From: an uncultured Fibrobacter sp.
GTDB taxonomy: Bacteria; Fibrobacterota; Fibrobacteria; Fibrobacterales; Fibrobacteraceae
Assembly: GCA_946408125.1 (NCBI GenBank)
Contig: CAMJQW010000001.1
Location: forward strand, 1-64,000
DNA length: 64,000 nucleotides
Direction: 5' to 3'
Below are positions 43,023 to 50,789 of the stretch, one piece after another. Position 1 is the stretch's first letter; each line of letters begins with the position of its first letter. The notes under the pieces are model-generated. The model did no database searches. It saw only the letters and a list, made by a program, of their open reading frames with translations, and was not told the DNA's origin. The position numbers and the translations under genes are program-made.

Positions 43023-44288
43023 ATGCGGTATCTTCAATTTGGACTTTCTTTTGCCTTTGCGGCATCCCTTGTGGCCTGTGGTGACGACGACAGCGAAAGT
43101 TTCGTGTATGCGAGTGGGCGACATGAGGTCTCTTCGTACGAAGACTTGAGTAATTGCGTTGCCTCAAAGGCGGGAGCCGTAGAATACGTGGATACCGTCG
43201 CCTATGTGTGTGCGGGAATTGACGGTAAGAACAAGTGGGTTGAAGTTTCCGGAGTCGAGGACAATCCCGAGGATTTCAAGGTTTGTAGCGACGTGAAAGA
43301 GGGCTTGTATGCCTTTTCACCACATTTAAAATCCCTGTATGTTTGCGAAGACGGGGCTTGGATTCCGGCGGGCGACAAGTCCAGTGAAGCCGAGTCAAGT
43401 AGCAGTTCTGCCAAGTCATCCGGCAGCGAACCTTCGTCATCGAGTGCGCAGCAGTCAAGCAGTAGCGCCAAATCCTCGTCGTCTAGCAGCGAGAACGGAG
43501 GCAAGTCCAGTGTAGTCGAGTCAAGCAGTAGCTCGGCCAAGTCATCTAGCAGCGAGGTCTCGTCTTCGAGCGCCCCGCAGCAGTCTAGCTGTAGTGCCAA
43601 ATCTTCGTCATCCAGTAGTGAACCCTTGTCTTCGGGGAATCAACAGGATGGCAGCGAATTTGATCCGGTAAATAACACTTTGAAAGACCTTCGCGATGGC
43701 CAAACCTACAAGACCGTCCAGATCGGTGACCAGGTATGGATGGCGGAGAACCTGAACTACAAAGCTGAAAACACTTACTGTCTCAATAATCGTGATACAA
43801 ACTGCACCAAGTACGGTCGTTTTTACATGTGGGGCCCCGCCATGGATAGTGCGGGGACATGGGGTACAAATGGCAAAGGTTGTGGCTATGACAAACCATG
43901 TTCGCCGAAAAAATCGGTGCGCGGAGTGTGCCCTGAGGGCTGGCATCTTCCCAGCTATTTTGAGTGGAAGAGACTGATTGTTACCGTAGACGACTCCATT
44001 ACGGAATATGATGACGAGAATGCGGCGGCGACCAAGCTCAAGTCTGCCAGCGGTTGGGCTGATGGCGGTAATGGCGATGACTCCTATTCTTTCTCGGCAC
44101 TTCCTAGCGGATACTTGTCTTACGATGGGTATTTCAATTTCGAGGGTAAAGAAACTCATTTTTGGAGTTCTGGAACACAAGGTGACATGTGGGCTTTCTG
44201 CATGGTTTTATATTCCAACACCGATGACGCACGCTTGACGTCTGTCGAAATGAATAGCGGCGCGTCCGTTCGTTGTCTAAAGGACTGA
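43023..44288 (+). CDS. FISUMP-domain lipoprotein
   Basis: This 421-residue lipoprotein has lipobox LVAC (Cys19). Two short cysteine motifs follow (45/63 with a Trp at 72; 88/108 with a Trp at 113), then a Ser-rich tether (about 120-205) with repeats such as SSSSSAKSS. The C-terminal domain (215-421) is FISUMP: VQIGDQVWMAENLNY, YGRFYMWG, CPEGWHLPSYFEWKRL and the end ASVRCLKD. It is a surface protein of unknown role. GAAGGGG lies eight bases before the start. A terminator follows. Confidence 0.88.
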   Translation: MRYLQFGLSFAFAASLVACGDDDSESFVYASGRHEVSSYEDLSNCVASKAGAVEYVDTVAYVCAGIDGKNKWVEVSGVEDNPEDFKVCSDVKEGLYAFSPHLKSLYVCEDGAWIPAGDKSSEAESSSSSAKSSGSEPSSSSAQQSSSSAKSSSSSSENGGKSSVVESSSSSAKSSSSEVSSSSAPQQSSCSAKSSSSSSEPLSSGNQQDGSEFDPVNNTLKDLRDGQTYKTVQIGDQVWMAENLNYKAENTYCLNNRDTNCTKYGRFYMWGPAMDSAGTWGTNGKGCGYDKPCSPKKSVRGVCPEGWHLPSYFEWKRLIVTVDDSITEYDDENAAATKLKSASGWADGGNGDDSYSFSALPSGYLSYDGYFNFEGKETHFWSSGTQGDMWAFCMVLYSNTDDARLTSVEMNSGASVRCLKD

Positions 44289-44309
44289 TTTAGACGAGAA
44301 TGCGATATG

Positions 44310-44334
44310 GGCGTGGAAACACGCCTTTTTTTTT
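44310..44334 (+). terminator. Terminator of the FISUMP lipoprotein gene
   Basis: The 6-bp stem GGCGTG/CACGCC with a GAAA loop is followed by nine T. Confidence 0.9.
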
Positions 44335-44386
44335 GTCGTTTTGCGAATAATAAAAAATATTGATTGAAATCTAAGAAATTATGTAT

Positions 44387-44415
44387 TTGAATTTATGAAT
44401 TGGCATAAATATATT
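44387..44415 (+). promoter_or_regulatory. Promoter of the secreted-repeat / PA-like operon
   Basis: TTGAAT (44387-44392), a 17-base spacer and TATATT (44410-44415) lie in an AT-rich stretch 53 bases upstream of the first start codon. It is a reasonable housekeeping-type promoter; the surrounding AT-richness makes chance matches likelier. Confidence 0.45.
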
Positions 44416-44467
44416 TTGCTTCGAATCAGGTAGCATGTGCTATCCCCTAATTAAGAGGCTATTCAAA

Positions 44468-45400
44468 ATGAAAATGCTGACAAAAATATCGACAATGGTC
44501 GCTTTCGCCTGTGTATGCTCGGTCATGGCGGCTGTTCAAACTAACGATGCGAAAAAGCTGTCGCGCGACAAGCACGGCTCCTATTCCAGGCTTATGCGCG
44601 TCACCATGAAGGATGGCTCGACGGAGGAGTTCCTGATGGAATCCGTCAAGAACCTCACTTTTGCGGCTAATCCTAACGACAGCTCCGATATAGACGAGAA
44701 GCCGCCGGTTGAGGATCCTGATTTGCCCGATGTACCCGACAGAACGCCGGAAGCCCGGTCGATGAGTTCCTCTGCAACGGAGTCGAGTTCCTCGGACAAG
44801 TTCGATCCTGAAGTAAAGTCTTCCGACAGTGAATCTTCCGACAGCAAGTCCACGGATAGCAAGTCTTCGGATAGCAAATCATCCGATAGCAAGTCCTCTG
44901 ATAGCAAGTCCTCGGATAGCATGTCTTCCGACAGCAAGTCCTCCGATAGCAAGTCTTCGGACAGCAAGTCATCGGACAGCAAGTCCTCGGATAGCAAGTC
45001 CTCCGACAGCAAGTCCTCGGACAGCAAGCAAACCGATGACAAGTCTTCGAGTTCCGCGAAATCGTCCAGCTCCTCAGTGAAATCTTCCAGTTCTTCTGTG
45101 AAACAGTCCAGCTCTTCGGAGGCGACGACCGGAATCCCGATGATTGATTACGCCGGTACGAGAATTATGTGGAGCCCCAAGAAACAGACGCTGTCGGTTT
45201 TCTCGAGGCAGGCCGGGAACGCGAAGTTCTCCCTCTTCGATGCCCAGGGCGTGAATGTGGGTGGCGGCAGTATGTACGTCTCCAGGGGTTCGACATCCCT
45301 TTCCCTGGAATACCTGAATTTGCCCAAGGGAACCTTTGTAATCCGGTTTGAAATCGGAAACACCAAACTTCAGCAGAAGATTTCCGTTACGGGAACGTAG
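44468..45400 (+). CDS. Secreted Ser/Asp/Lys-repeat protein
   Basis: This 310-residue protein has a signal peptide (KMLTKISTMVAFACVCSVMAA). After cleavage comes a short domain, VTMKDGSTEEFLMESVKNLTF, a pattern shared by many Bacteroidetes/Fibrobacter surface proteins, then a 14-unit SSDSK repeat region and more Ser/Lys. The last 75 residues (from about FSRQAGNAKFSLFD to LQQKISVTG) form a beta-sandwich-like domain resembling C-terminal sorting domains. It lies 11 bp upstream of the PA-like gene with GGAGG between them, so the two are almost surely co-translated. AAGAGG precedes ATG 44468. The function is unknown; a surface adaptor or accessory is inferred. Confidence 0.75.
   Translation: MKMLTKISTMVAFACVCSVMAAVQTNDAKKLSRDKHGSYSRLMRVTMKDGSTEEFLMESVKNLTFAANPNDSSDIDEKPPVEDPDLPDVPDRTPEARSMSSSATESSSSDKFDPEVKSSDSESSDSKSTDSKSSDSKSSDSKSSDSKSSDSMSSDSKSSDSKSSDSKSSDSKSSDSKSSDSKSSDSKQTDDKSSSSAKSSSSSVKSSSSSVKQSSSSEATTGIPMIDYAGTRIMWSPKKQTLSVFSRQAGNAKFSLFDAQGVNVGGGSMYVSRGSTSLSLEYLNLPKGTFVIRFEIGNTKLQQKISVTGT
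44819..45028 (+). repeat. 15-bp tandem repeat array, 14 units
   Basis: Fourteen in-frame 15-bp units encode Ser-Ser-Asp-Ser-Lys (one unit ends in Glu, one in Met, one has Thr at position 2). Copies differ mostly at third codon positions (TCT/TCC/TCA, GAC/GAT), so the array is not perfectly uniform and some copies are old, but the protein unit is tightly kept. Confidence 0.9.
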
Positions 45401-45411
45401 GGAGGTAAACC

Positions 45412-48400
45412 ATGAATTATCGCGTAATTACATCTGCCGTGCTGGCGACCTCGCTTACCGCCTTTGCCGGCCAGGCCTACTTTATCTTCAAGAAGGATTC
45501 CACCTACAGTGCAGGGCTTCTGGGACTTGATTCGGTTACTTTCCCCAAGGATAGGCGCGGAACAAGCGATTCCCTCTTTATTGAAGGCTTCGGCCTCAAG
45601 GGATTTGACAGGATTCCCCTGCGCAAGACCGAAATATCCTTCAGGACGAACTATTTCGATGCCGAAAAAATGTCGATTGACGTGGACGCCGGTGCCAGGC
45701 CGATGGACTACTCTTTCTACTTGAGGGACGTGGAATATATTGATTTCATTGAAATGGACAACAACAAGGATACCGATAAAGACGGAATTTCCGATGTTGA
45801 CGAAATGTTCAAGATCGGTACGAATCCGCTTTCGGAGGATACGGATGGTGACGGAACCGACGATGGCGCCGAAATGAAGGTGTTCAATCCTAATAATCCG
45901 GCTGTATGGAACCCCCATGTGGCGGATTTGCCCAAGCTGGAAGTCACGATGACGATGACCCCGAGTATCGCGCTGCAGCGTACGACAAGTACGGGCTCTT
46001 CCAAATCGACGACCATTTCCGAAGGGGAGACGTTGCAGACAGCCGAAAGTGTCAGCAATGCGGAAACGCGTAGTGCCTCCTTGATGAACGGCTGGAATGT
46101 CGGAGTTACGGCTGGCGTTCAAAAGAAGGAACCTACGTTCTTAGTAAATGTGGGCTATCATGGAAGCTTTACGCAGAGTGAAGGTCATACTTTGACCGAA
46201 AGCCAATCCAAGACCATTACCAGTAACTATACCAAGGCTGTTGCGGAAGCGATGACCCAGGGCGAAACCATTTCGGGCGGTTCCATCAGCATGCAGGCGA
46301 GGGTGACCAATACGGGAAAGGTTGCCTATAGCATAGACAACCTGGTTCTCAATGCCAGTACCTATACGCCTTCGGGTGATATAAAGATCATTGCCGAGCT
46401 TGCCGTGGGCGATGGAGCCGGGGAAAGCAACTGGACGCAAATCACCCTCGCTCCGGGGGAATCCAGGGAATTGAAGTTCTGGAAGAGCGGGGTGTCGCTG
46501 GATGCCTTGAGCAGCCTCATTTACAACCCGGGTGCCATCTTCCTTTCGGCGAGTGCCTACAAGATTACCGCCAAAGAAGATGGGAAAGATACGGACTTTA
46601 CCGGGGCTTATACGAGGGCTTCGGCTAGCACGGCGCGGATTACTATAGATAAGGGTGTTTACTATTCCAACCATGAAGACCAGGTCAACGAATACCTCGT
46701 TGCAACCAATTTCCGCCATAACAGGTCGTACAGGGGCATGGACGATTATTACAAGCCGGTCTCGCTTTCGGATATGCTCAGGGTGCTGAGAATGCCCTTC
46801 GAGCAGGATTCCATAGAAGTGGGCAAAGAAGTCCGCTATGGCCTCAAGAGCGTTGGCGACTTGTCCTTTGCCGCGGCGGACGGGGATACGGCGTGCTGGT
46901 TCGTGTCTGTATCGAAGGCCGCGAATCCGAATGTCGCGAAATTGTACTCTGTGCAGATAGGCAGTTTCAATTTGGATTCCGTGATTGTTGCCGCCGGGGA
47001 CCGTGTCCAGTTCATCTATAACGAAGATCGTGACCATGACCACGTGCCTGCCAGCATGGAAAAGATGCTTGGCATAAGCGACAACAAGGCGGATACGGAT
47101 GGCGATTCTATCTCGGATTTCGACGAGATCAACGGATGGACCAAGATGGTTTATACCTATGTGCCCCTTGCTGTTCCGACGGCGGTTAATCGCAATTGCA
47201 GAAATGACAACTTTATGCACTTGAAATATGACTCGACCCGTTCTTTCTGCTTTGCGGCGGATGCTGATGGAAAGTTTAATATTCCTGTGGCCTGTACCGA
47301 ACATGATACGAAATATGAAAATTACTGCTATAATACGGCGGGCATAGTAAAGATAAAGGAAATTCATCCTAAAGATGTGTTTGGGTACGACACTGTCCAG
47401 GTGGCTATAGATTCCGCACTTATTGGGCCGTTCTTCACGAATCCGGCACAGAAGGATACGGATGGTGATGGCATCGATGACTACGAGGACTCCAATCCGA
47501 ACGTTCGTGTGGCTTCTGACAATTCTGCCTTGGCCAATGTCGTTGTCAATGATGTTGCAGAAATGAAGAACGTTGCCGTGAGCAGGAACTGCATGACGGA
47601 TGATATGGTCTGTGGGGATACTCTCTTCGTGACGGATACAATCAGGGGCGCAACGGCCGAGGTCACGATTACGACGGTGGACCCTGTCAATGTCGACGGC
47701 GGTGTGAAGGCTTTCCGTGGCAATACGAGAATCCCGGTGACGGTCGAAGGTGCCAAGGAATCCGGTCATGGTTTCGAGGCCAAGATGTTCAAGATTTCTG
47801 TCGAAAATCTGTCTCCTGCAGATGCCGATACTATCAGGTTTGTCGTGACTTCGGAATCTGGAGATTCTACGGCGTACCACCTGGCTCTCCGCTCCGCCAT
47901 TACAGCTCCGACCGATATGTCGCTCGGACGAAATAGCGACAGGAATGCCCTGATGTTGAGCTGGATTCCCAAGAAAGCGGACAAGAGGGTGCTCGGTTAC
48001 GTGGTTCTCCGTGCCAAGGGAAACAAGGGCGTGGACAATGCGGATTTGGCCTCGTATGTCTTGAAGCCTACGACGACCAAGCCCCAGGACGACTATTCTC
48101 TGGATAACGGCATTACCATGGTTAAGGTGCTGGGTCCTAACGACGATTCCTACACAGACAAGGTGGGTGGCGGTTCTCCCTACTATACTTACCGCGTCTA
48201 TGCCTATGCCAAGTCGGGGAACAAGTATGTGTTCTCTCCGGGTTCCAATGTGCAAACCAAGAGCGTGGGCCGTATCAAGTTCGAGTTCCAGTTGACGGGA
48301 CGTGGTTCGGAATACCTGTGGAACTACGGCAAGGCACGCCGCGAAGATTTTGTGACGGATGCCATCTTCTACGAAGGAAGCAATACCGGAGTAACCCCGC

Positions 48401-48837
48401 TGCATCAATACACCTACTACTTCCGCGATGCGGGCTCGGTGGGTGCGGGCAACACGGTTGTCTACGAAGATAAGACGGATACCGACATGGATCATGACGA
48501 TAATAAGATATCTGGAGACAATACCCGGTATTCGTTCGAAATCGGCAATGGGGGTATTACGATGCAGCTGAAGGTTGCCGCAAGGTATGGCGATAAGCCG
48601 AGCCACAACGTATTCTGGCCGTACGAAAATCTGGCCAGGGTGCTGAATGGATCTACGGATGTCACTGTAGATGCGAAGAATCGCAATGCGCCCAAGTCGA
48701 ACTGGAGCGAACACAAGTTCAACTACGGTATCAGCGGGATTGAATACGATCCGGGCGATAACGGTTGCGACCGCGATTGCGGCGACGAACCTCACGCCGG
48801 ATACAAGTTCAAGTTCAACTACTACTGGGTTGACTAG
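45412..48837 (+). CDS. Protective-antigen-like pore-forming protein with calcium motifs
   Basis: This 1141-residue exported protein has a signal peptide (residues 1-20). Two calcium motifs, TDKDGISDVDE (121-131) and DTDGDGTDDG (143-152), precede a Ser/Thr-rich segment (about 176-275) with alternating polar/non-polar residues, then GSISMQARVTNTGKVAYSI (290-308), STARITID (406-413) and KPVSLSDMLRVLRMPF (448-463). In order and spacing these match domains 1' and 2 of anthrax protective antigen and clostridial/Vip1 binary-toxin B subunits, whose corresponding regions read NTGTAPIYNV, TTARIIF and TLKEALKIAFGF. Further DxDxDG repeats (539-572, 682-693), an FN3-like domain (about 790-900) and an unknown C-terminal domain follow. 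GGAGG precedes ATG. The call rests on reading by eye, not a search. Confidence 0.78.
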   Translation: MNYRVITSAVLATSLTAFAGQAYFIFKKDSTYSAGLLGLDSVTFPKDRRGTSDSLFIEGFGLKGFDRIPLRKTEISFRTNYFDAEKMSIDVDAGARPMDYSFYLRDVEYIDFIEMDNNKDTDKDGISDVDEMFKIGTNPLSEDTDGDGTDDGAEMKVFNPNNPAVWNPHVADLPKLEVTMTMTPSIALQRTTSTGSSKSTTISEGETLQTAESVSNAETRSASLMNGWNVGVTAGVQKKEPTFLVNVGYHGSFTQSEGHTLTESQSKTITSNYTKAVAEAMTQGETISGGSISMQARVTNTGKVAYSIDNLVLNASTYTPSGDIKIIAELAVGDGAGESNWTQITLAPGESRELKFWKSGVSLDALSSLIYNPGAIFLSASAYKITAKEDGKDTDFTGAYTRASASTARITIDKGVYYSNHEDQVNEYLVATNFRHNRSYRGMDDYYKPVSLSDMLRVLRMPFEQDSIEVGKEVRYGLKSVGDLSFAAADGDTACWFVSVSKAANPNVAKLYSVQIGSFNLDSVIVAAGDRVQFIYNEDRDHDHVPASMEKMLGISDNKADTDGDSISDFDEINGWTKMVYTYVPLAVPTAVNRNCRNDNFMHLKYDSTRSFCFAADADGKFNIPVACTEHDTKYENYCYNTAGIVKIKEIHPKDVFGYDTVQVAIDSALIGPFFTNPAQKDTDGDGIDDYEDSNPNVRVASDNSALANVVVNDVAEMKNVAVSRNCMTDDMVCGDTLFVTDTIRGATAEVTITTVDPVNVDGGVKAFRGNTRIPVTVEGAKESGHGFEAKMFKISVENLSPADADTIRFVVTSESGDSTAYHLALRSAITAPTDMSLGRNSDRNALMLSWIPKKADKRVLGYVVLRAKGNKGVDNADLASYVLKPTTTKPQDDYSLDNGITMVKVLGPNDDSYTDKVGGGSPYYTYRVYAYAKSGNKYVFSPGSNVQTKSVGRIKFEFQLTGRGSEYLWNYGKARREDFVTDAIFYEGSNTGVTPLHQYTYYFRDAGSVGAGNTVVYEDKTDTDMDHDDNKISGDNTRYSFEIGNGGITMQLKVAARYGDKPSHNVFWPYENLARVLNGSTDVTVDAKNRNAPKSNWSEHKFNYGISGIEYDPGDNGCDRDCGDEPHAGYKFKFNYYWVD

Positions 48838-50637
48838 TTAACGGCTGAGCATCTTCCCGTTGAGCGTTGCGATCCAGGCCTGGTCCTTCGCTTTGCGGGG
48901 TAACATAAATGTCTGAATTCCGGAATTTACCCTCTTTTCGAAGAGGGTATTTCCGTTTAAGCTGACGAGCCTAAACAGGCCGCCTTTTTCGCTCTGGACA
49001 GTAATTCTATTGCCTTCGAGCATATAGAAGTTCAGACGGGTGATTTCCAGGTGCGCATTCGTTGCTTGCCAGGGATTTTCCCATTGTTCCTGGCCGGATT
49101 CTCCGCCGTTATTGTCATCGTCGTCATCGCTGATTTTATCGTAGTAGCTCCAGTCGTCAATGATGAGCGCTTCGGTTGCCACGGGGGTAGCGGGCTCGCT
49201 GAAACTCAACTGTTGGTCAATCCATGCGAATCTTTCCTTGACATACTTGCGCAGGTGCTCGATTTCGGCATCCCACGTGGGCTCGTTGTAGTAGTTCATC
49301 TTGAAGCCCATGGTGAATCCCATGCCGAAGCCCCACTGGTTTCCACCGTTGTTGCCTCCGTTGTTTCCAGATTCCAGCGGGTCAGGATCGCCCGTACCGC
49401 TAGCTTGCCCTAGGTTCGGCCAGCGTTCAAAGTTTCGGTCGGCGGCGTTCTTCAAGACGGTCTTGAGCGAGTCGATAAAGTGGTCGATGTTCTTGGTGTG
49501 CCATACGCCGCTGCGGAGTTCCGCCCAGCGGGCCTTGTACTTTTGCTGGAAGGTGTCGTTGCTCCATAAGTTTTGCACCCATTTGGCCACGAACCATTCG
49601 CCGGAGCCGCCCTTTGCGCTCTGCGGAACGCGCCAGCCGTCCGCCTTTTCGCCACCCACGCGTTGGTAGGCGCCAAAGGCCAGGTTGAAGTCCCACGGGG
49701 CGCCCAGCTGCAGCTTGCCGCCCTTGCTGTCCTTGTCCTTGAACATGTAGAAACTGCAGATATAGGCATCGGTGTTGTTGGTGATGTCTTCGTGCATGAT
49801 GTAGTCGACGGCAGCGTCGATATCCAGAATGTCGGAGCATCCGTTGCTCATCACGTCGCCGTTGTCGCACTTTTGCTCAATGGAGTTGAAGAAGTTCTTG
49901 ATGTATTCCTGCTGTTCCTTGGTGGTGTTTTCCTTTTTCGGGGAACGCATGACAACGGGGGATTTGTCATTGCTTTTGAACCCTTCCTTGTCGAGCCCGC
50001 TCGTAGAGTTGTTTTCCACCTTGTCGATGCTGAGCACGTAGCCGCCGGTGAGTTCGTCGCCGCTGGTGTCTTCGTCTTTGAGCTTCGCGATATGGACGCG
50101 GGCCTTGGCGCGCTTGATTTTTTCGAGGAGCACGTAGACACCCTTGTATTGGCCGTTCACATAGAGTTCGAAGAACTTGAAGCGGGAACTGTAGCGGCCC
50201 GTCCTCTGGTAGAACCAGTGGGCGAGAGCGTTGCGGATGAGGGTCTTGTCGACATACGGGCCATGGAACACCCAGTCGGCATTTTTCGGCATGCCGAGTA
50301 CCTTGAGGCTCGTATCGTGGCAGGCCGTGTCGGCGACGTTATTGCAGGCGCGCGCCTTGAGCTCGAGCCCGTAGCTCTTTTTGGGAAAGTCGGCGGAAGT
50401 CTGTCCGCGGATCTTGATGCCAATCTCGTATTTCGTGCCCTTGGCGCTATCGGCCAGACTGTTCGTGGCATTTTCCAGGACCCTCATGGTCGCGGGGATT
50501 TTATCGGCGCCCTTCTGGAGTGCCTTCCCGTTCTGCGTGTTCACGATGATGAGCGGCAGGTCGTATGTCTGTGCATACGAAGAAAATGTTATGGCCAAAA
50601 AAAGGCCACAAAACAGAAATTTAGTCTTGCTGGACAT
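48838..50637 (-). CDS. Secreted CotH-domain protein
   Basis: This 599-residue protein has a signal peptide (SSKTKFLFCGLFLAITFSSYA). It belongs to the CotH family, an atypical kinase fold known from spore coat kinases and from secreted proteins of fibre degraders. Visible motifs are IKIRGQTSADFPKKSY, WVFHGPYVDKTLIRNALAHW, YVNGQYKGVYVLLEKIKR and GAPWDFNLAFG (the metal-binding DxN). The final 70 residues end in a basic-tailed beta domain (ATLNGKMLSR) that the paralogue shares. Its stop codon abuts the stop of the PA-like gene with no base between. The paralogue at 50790 lies just upstream in the same direction. Confidence 0.88.
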   Translation of the reverse strand: MSSKTKFLFCGLFLAITFSSYAQTYDLPLIIVNTQNGKALQKGADKIPATMRVLENATNSLADSAKGTKYEIGIKIRGQTSADFPKKSYGLELKARACNNVADTACHDTSLKVLGMPKNADWVFHGPYVDKTLIRNALAHWFYQRTGRYSSRFKFFELYVNGQYKGVYVLLEKIKRAKARVHIAKLKDEDTSGDELTGGYVLSIDKVENNSTSGLDKEGFKSNDKSPVVMRSPKKENTTKEQQEYIKNFFNSIEQKCDNGDVMSNGCSDILDIDAAVDYIMHEDITNNTDAYICSFYMFKDKDSKGGKLQLGAPWDFNLAFGAYQRVGGEKADGWRVPQSAKGGSGEWFVAKWVQNLWSNDTFQQKYKARWAELRSGVWHTKNIDHFIDSLKTVLKNAADRNFERWPNLGQASGTGDPDPLESGNNGGNNGGNQWGFGMGFTMGFKMNYYNEPTWDAEIEHLRKYVKERFAWIDQQLSFSEPATPVATEALIIDDWSYYDKISDDDDDNNGGESGQEQWENPWQATNAHLEITRLNFYMLEGNRITVQSEKGGLFRLVSLNGNTLFEKRVNSGIQTFMLPRKAKDQAWIATLNGKMLSR

Positions 50638-50744
50638 GTTAACTCCTTAACCAATTAACCTTATTAAAATCTATACTTTTTGCCCGAAAATGGACCCCTG
50701 AATGAGGATTACGCGTTGTAAGTGTTGACAACTGAAAAAGGGAT

Positions 50745-50773
50745 AAAAAAAGGGACTTTTTATGTCCCTTTTT
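50745..50773 (-). terminator. Terminator of the second CotH gene
   Basis: The stem AAAAAGGGAC/GTCCCTTTTT (50747-50773) with a 7-base AT loop ends in a T run on the minus strand, 17 bases past the stop at 50790. Confidence 0.83.
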
Positions 50774-50789
50774 CGTTATTAAGCTTTTT

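Noticed and set aside
44819..45028. CRISPR-like array
   Set aside because: The 15-bp units are in frame, contiguous without spacers, and encode Ser-Ser-Asp-Ser-Lys.
46141..48795. Open minus-strand frame of 884 codons inside the PA-like gene
   Set aside because: It is antisense to a gene with a signal peptide, ribosome-binding site and family motifs. Its own translation has no recognisable domain and is rich in Arg, His and Ile as expected from the reverse frame.
45412..48837. Possible RTX or adhesin classification from the DxDxDG motifs
   Set aside because: The motifs are short pairs of the thrombospondin-3/PA type, not nonapeptide RTX arrays, and the surrounding motifs fit PA-like proteins better.
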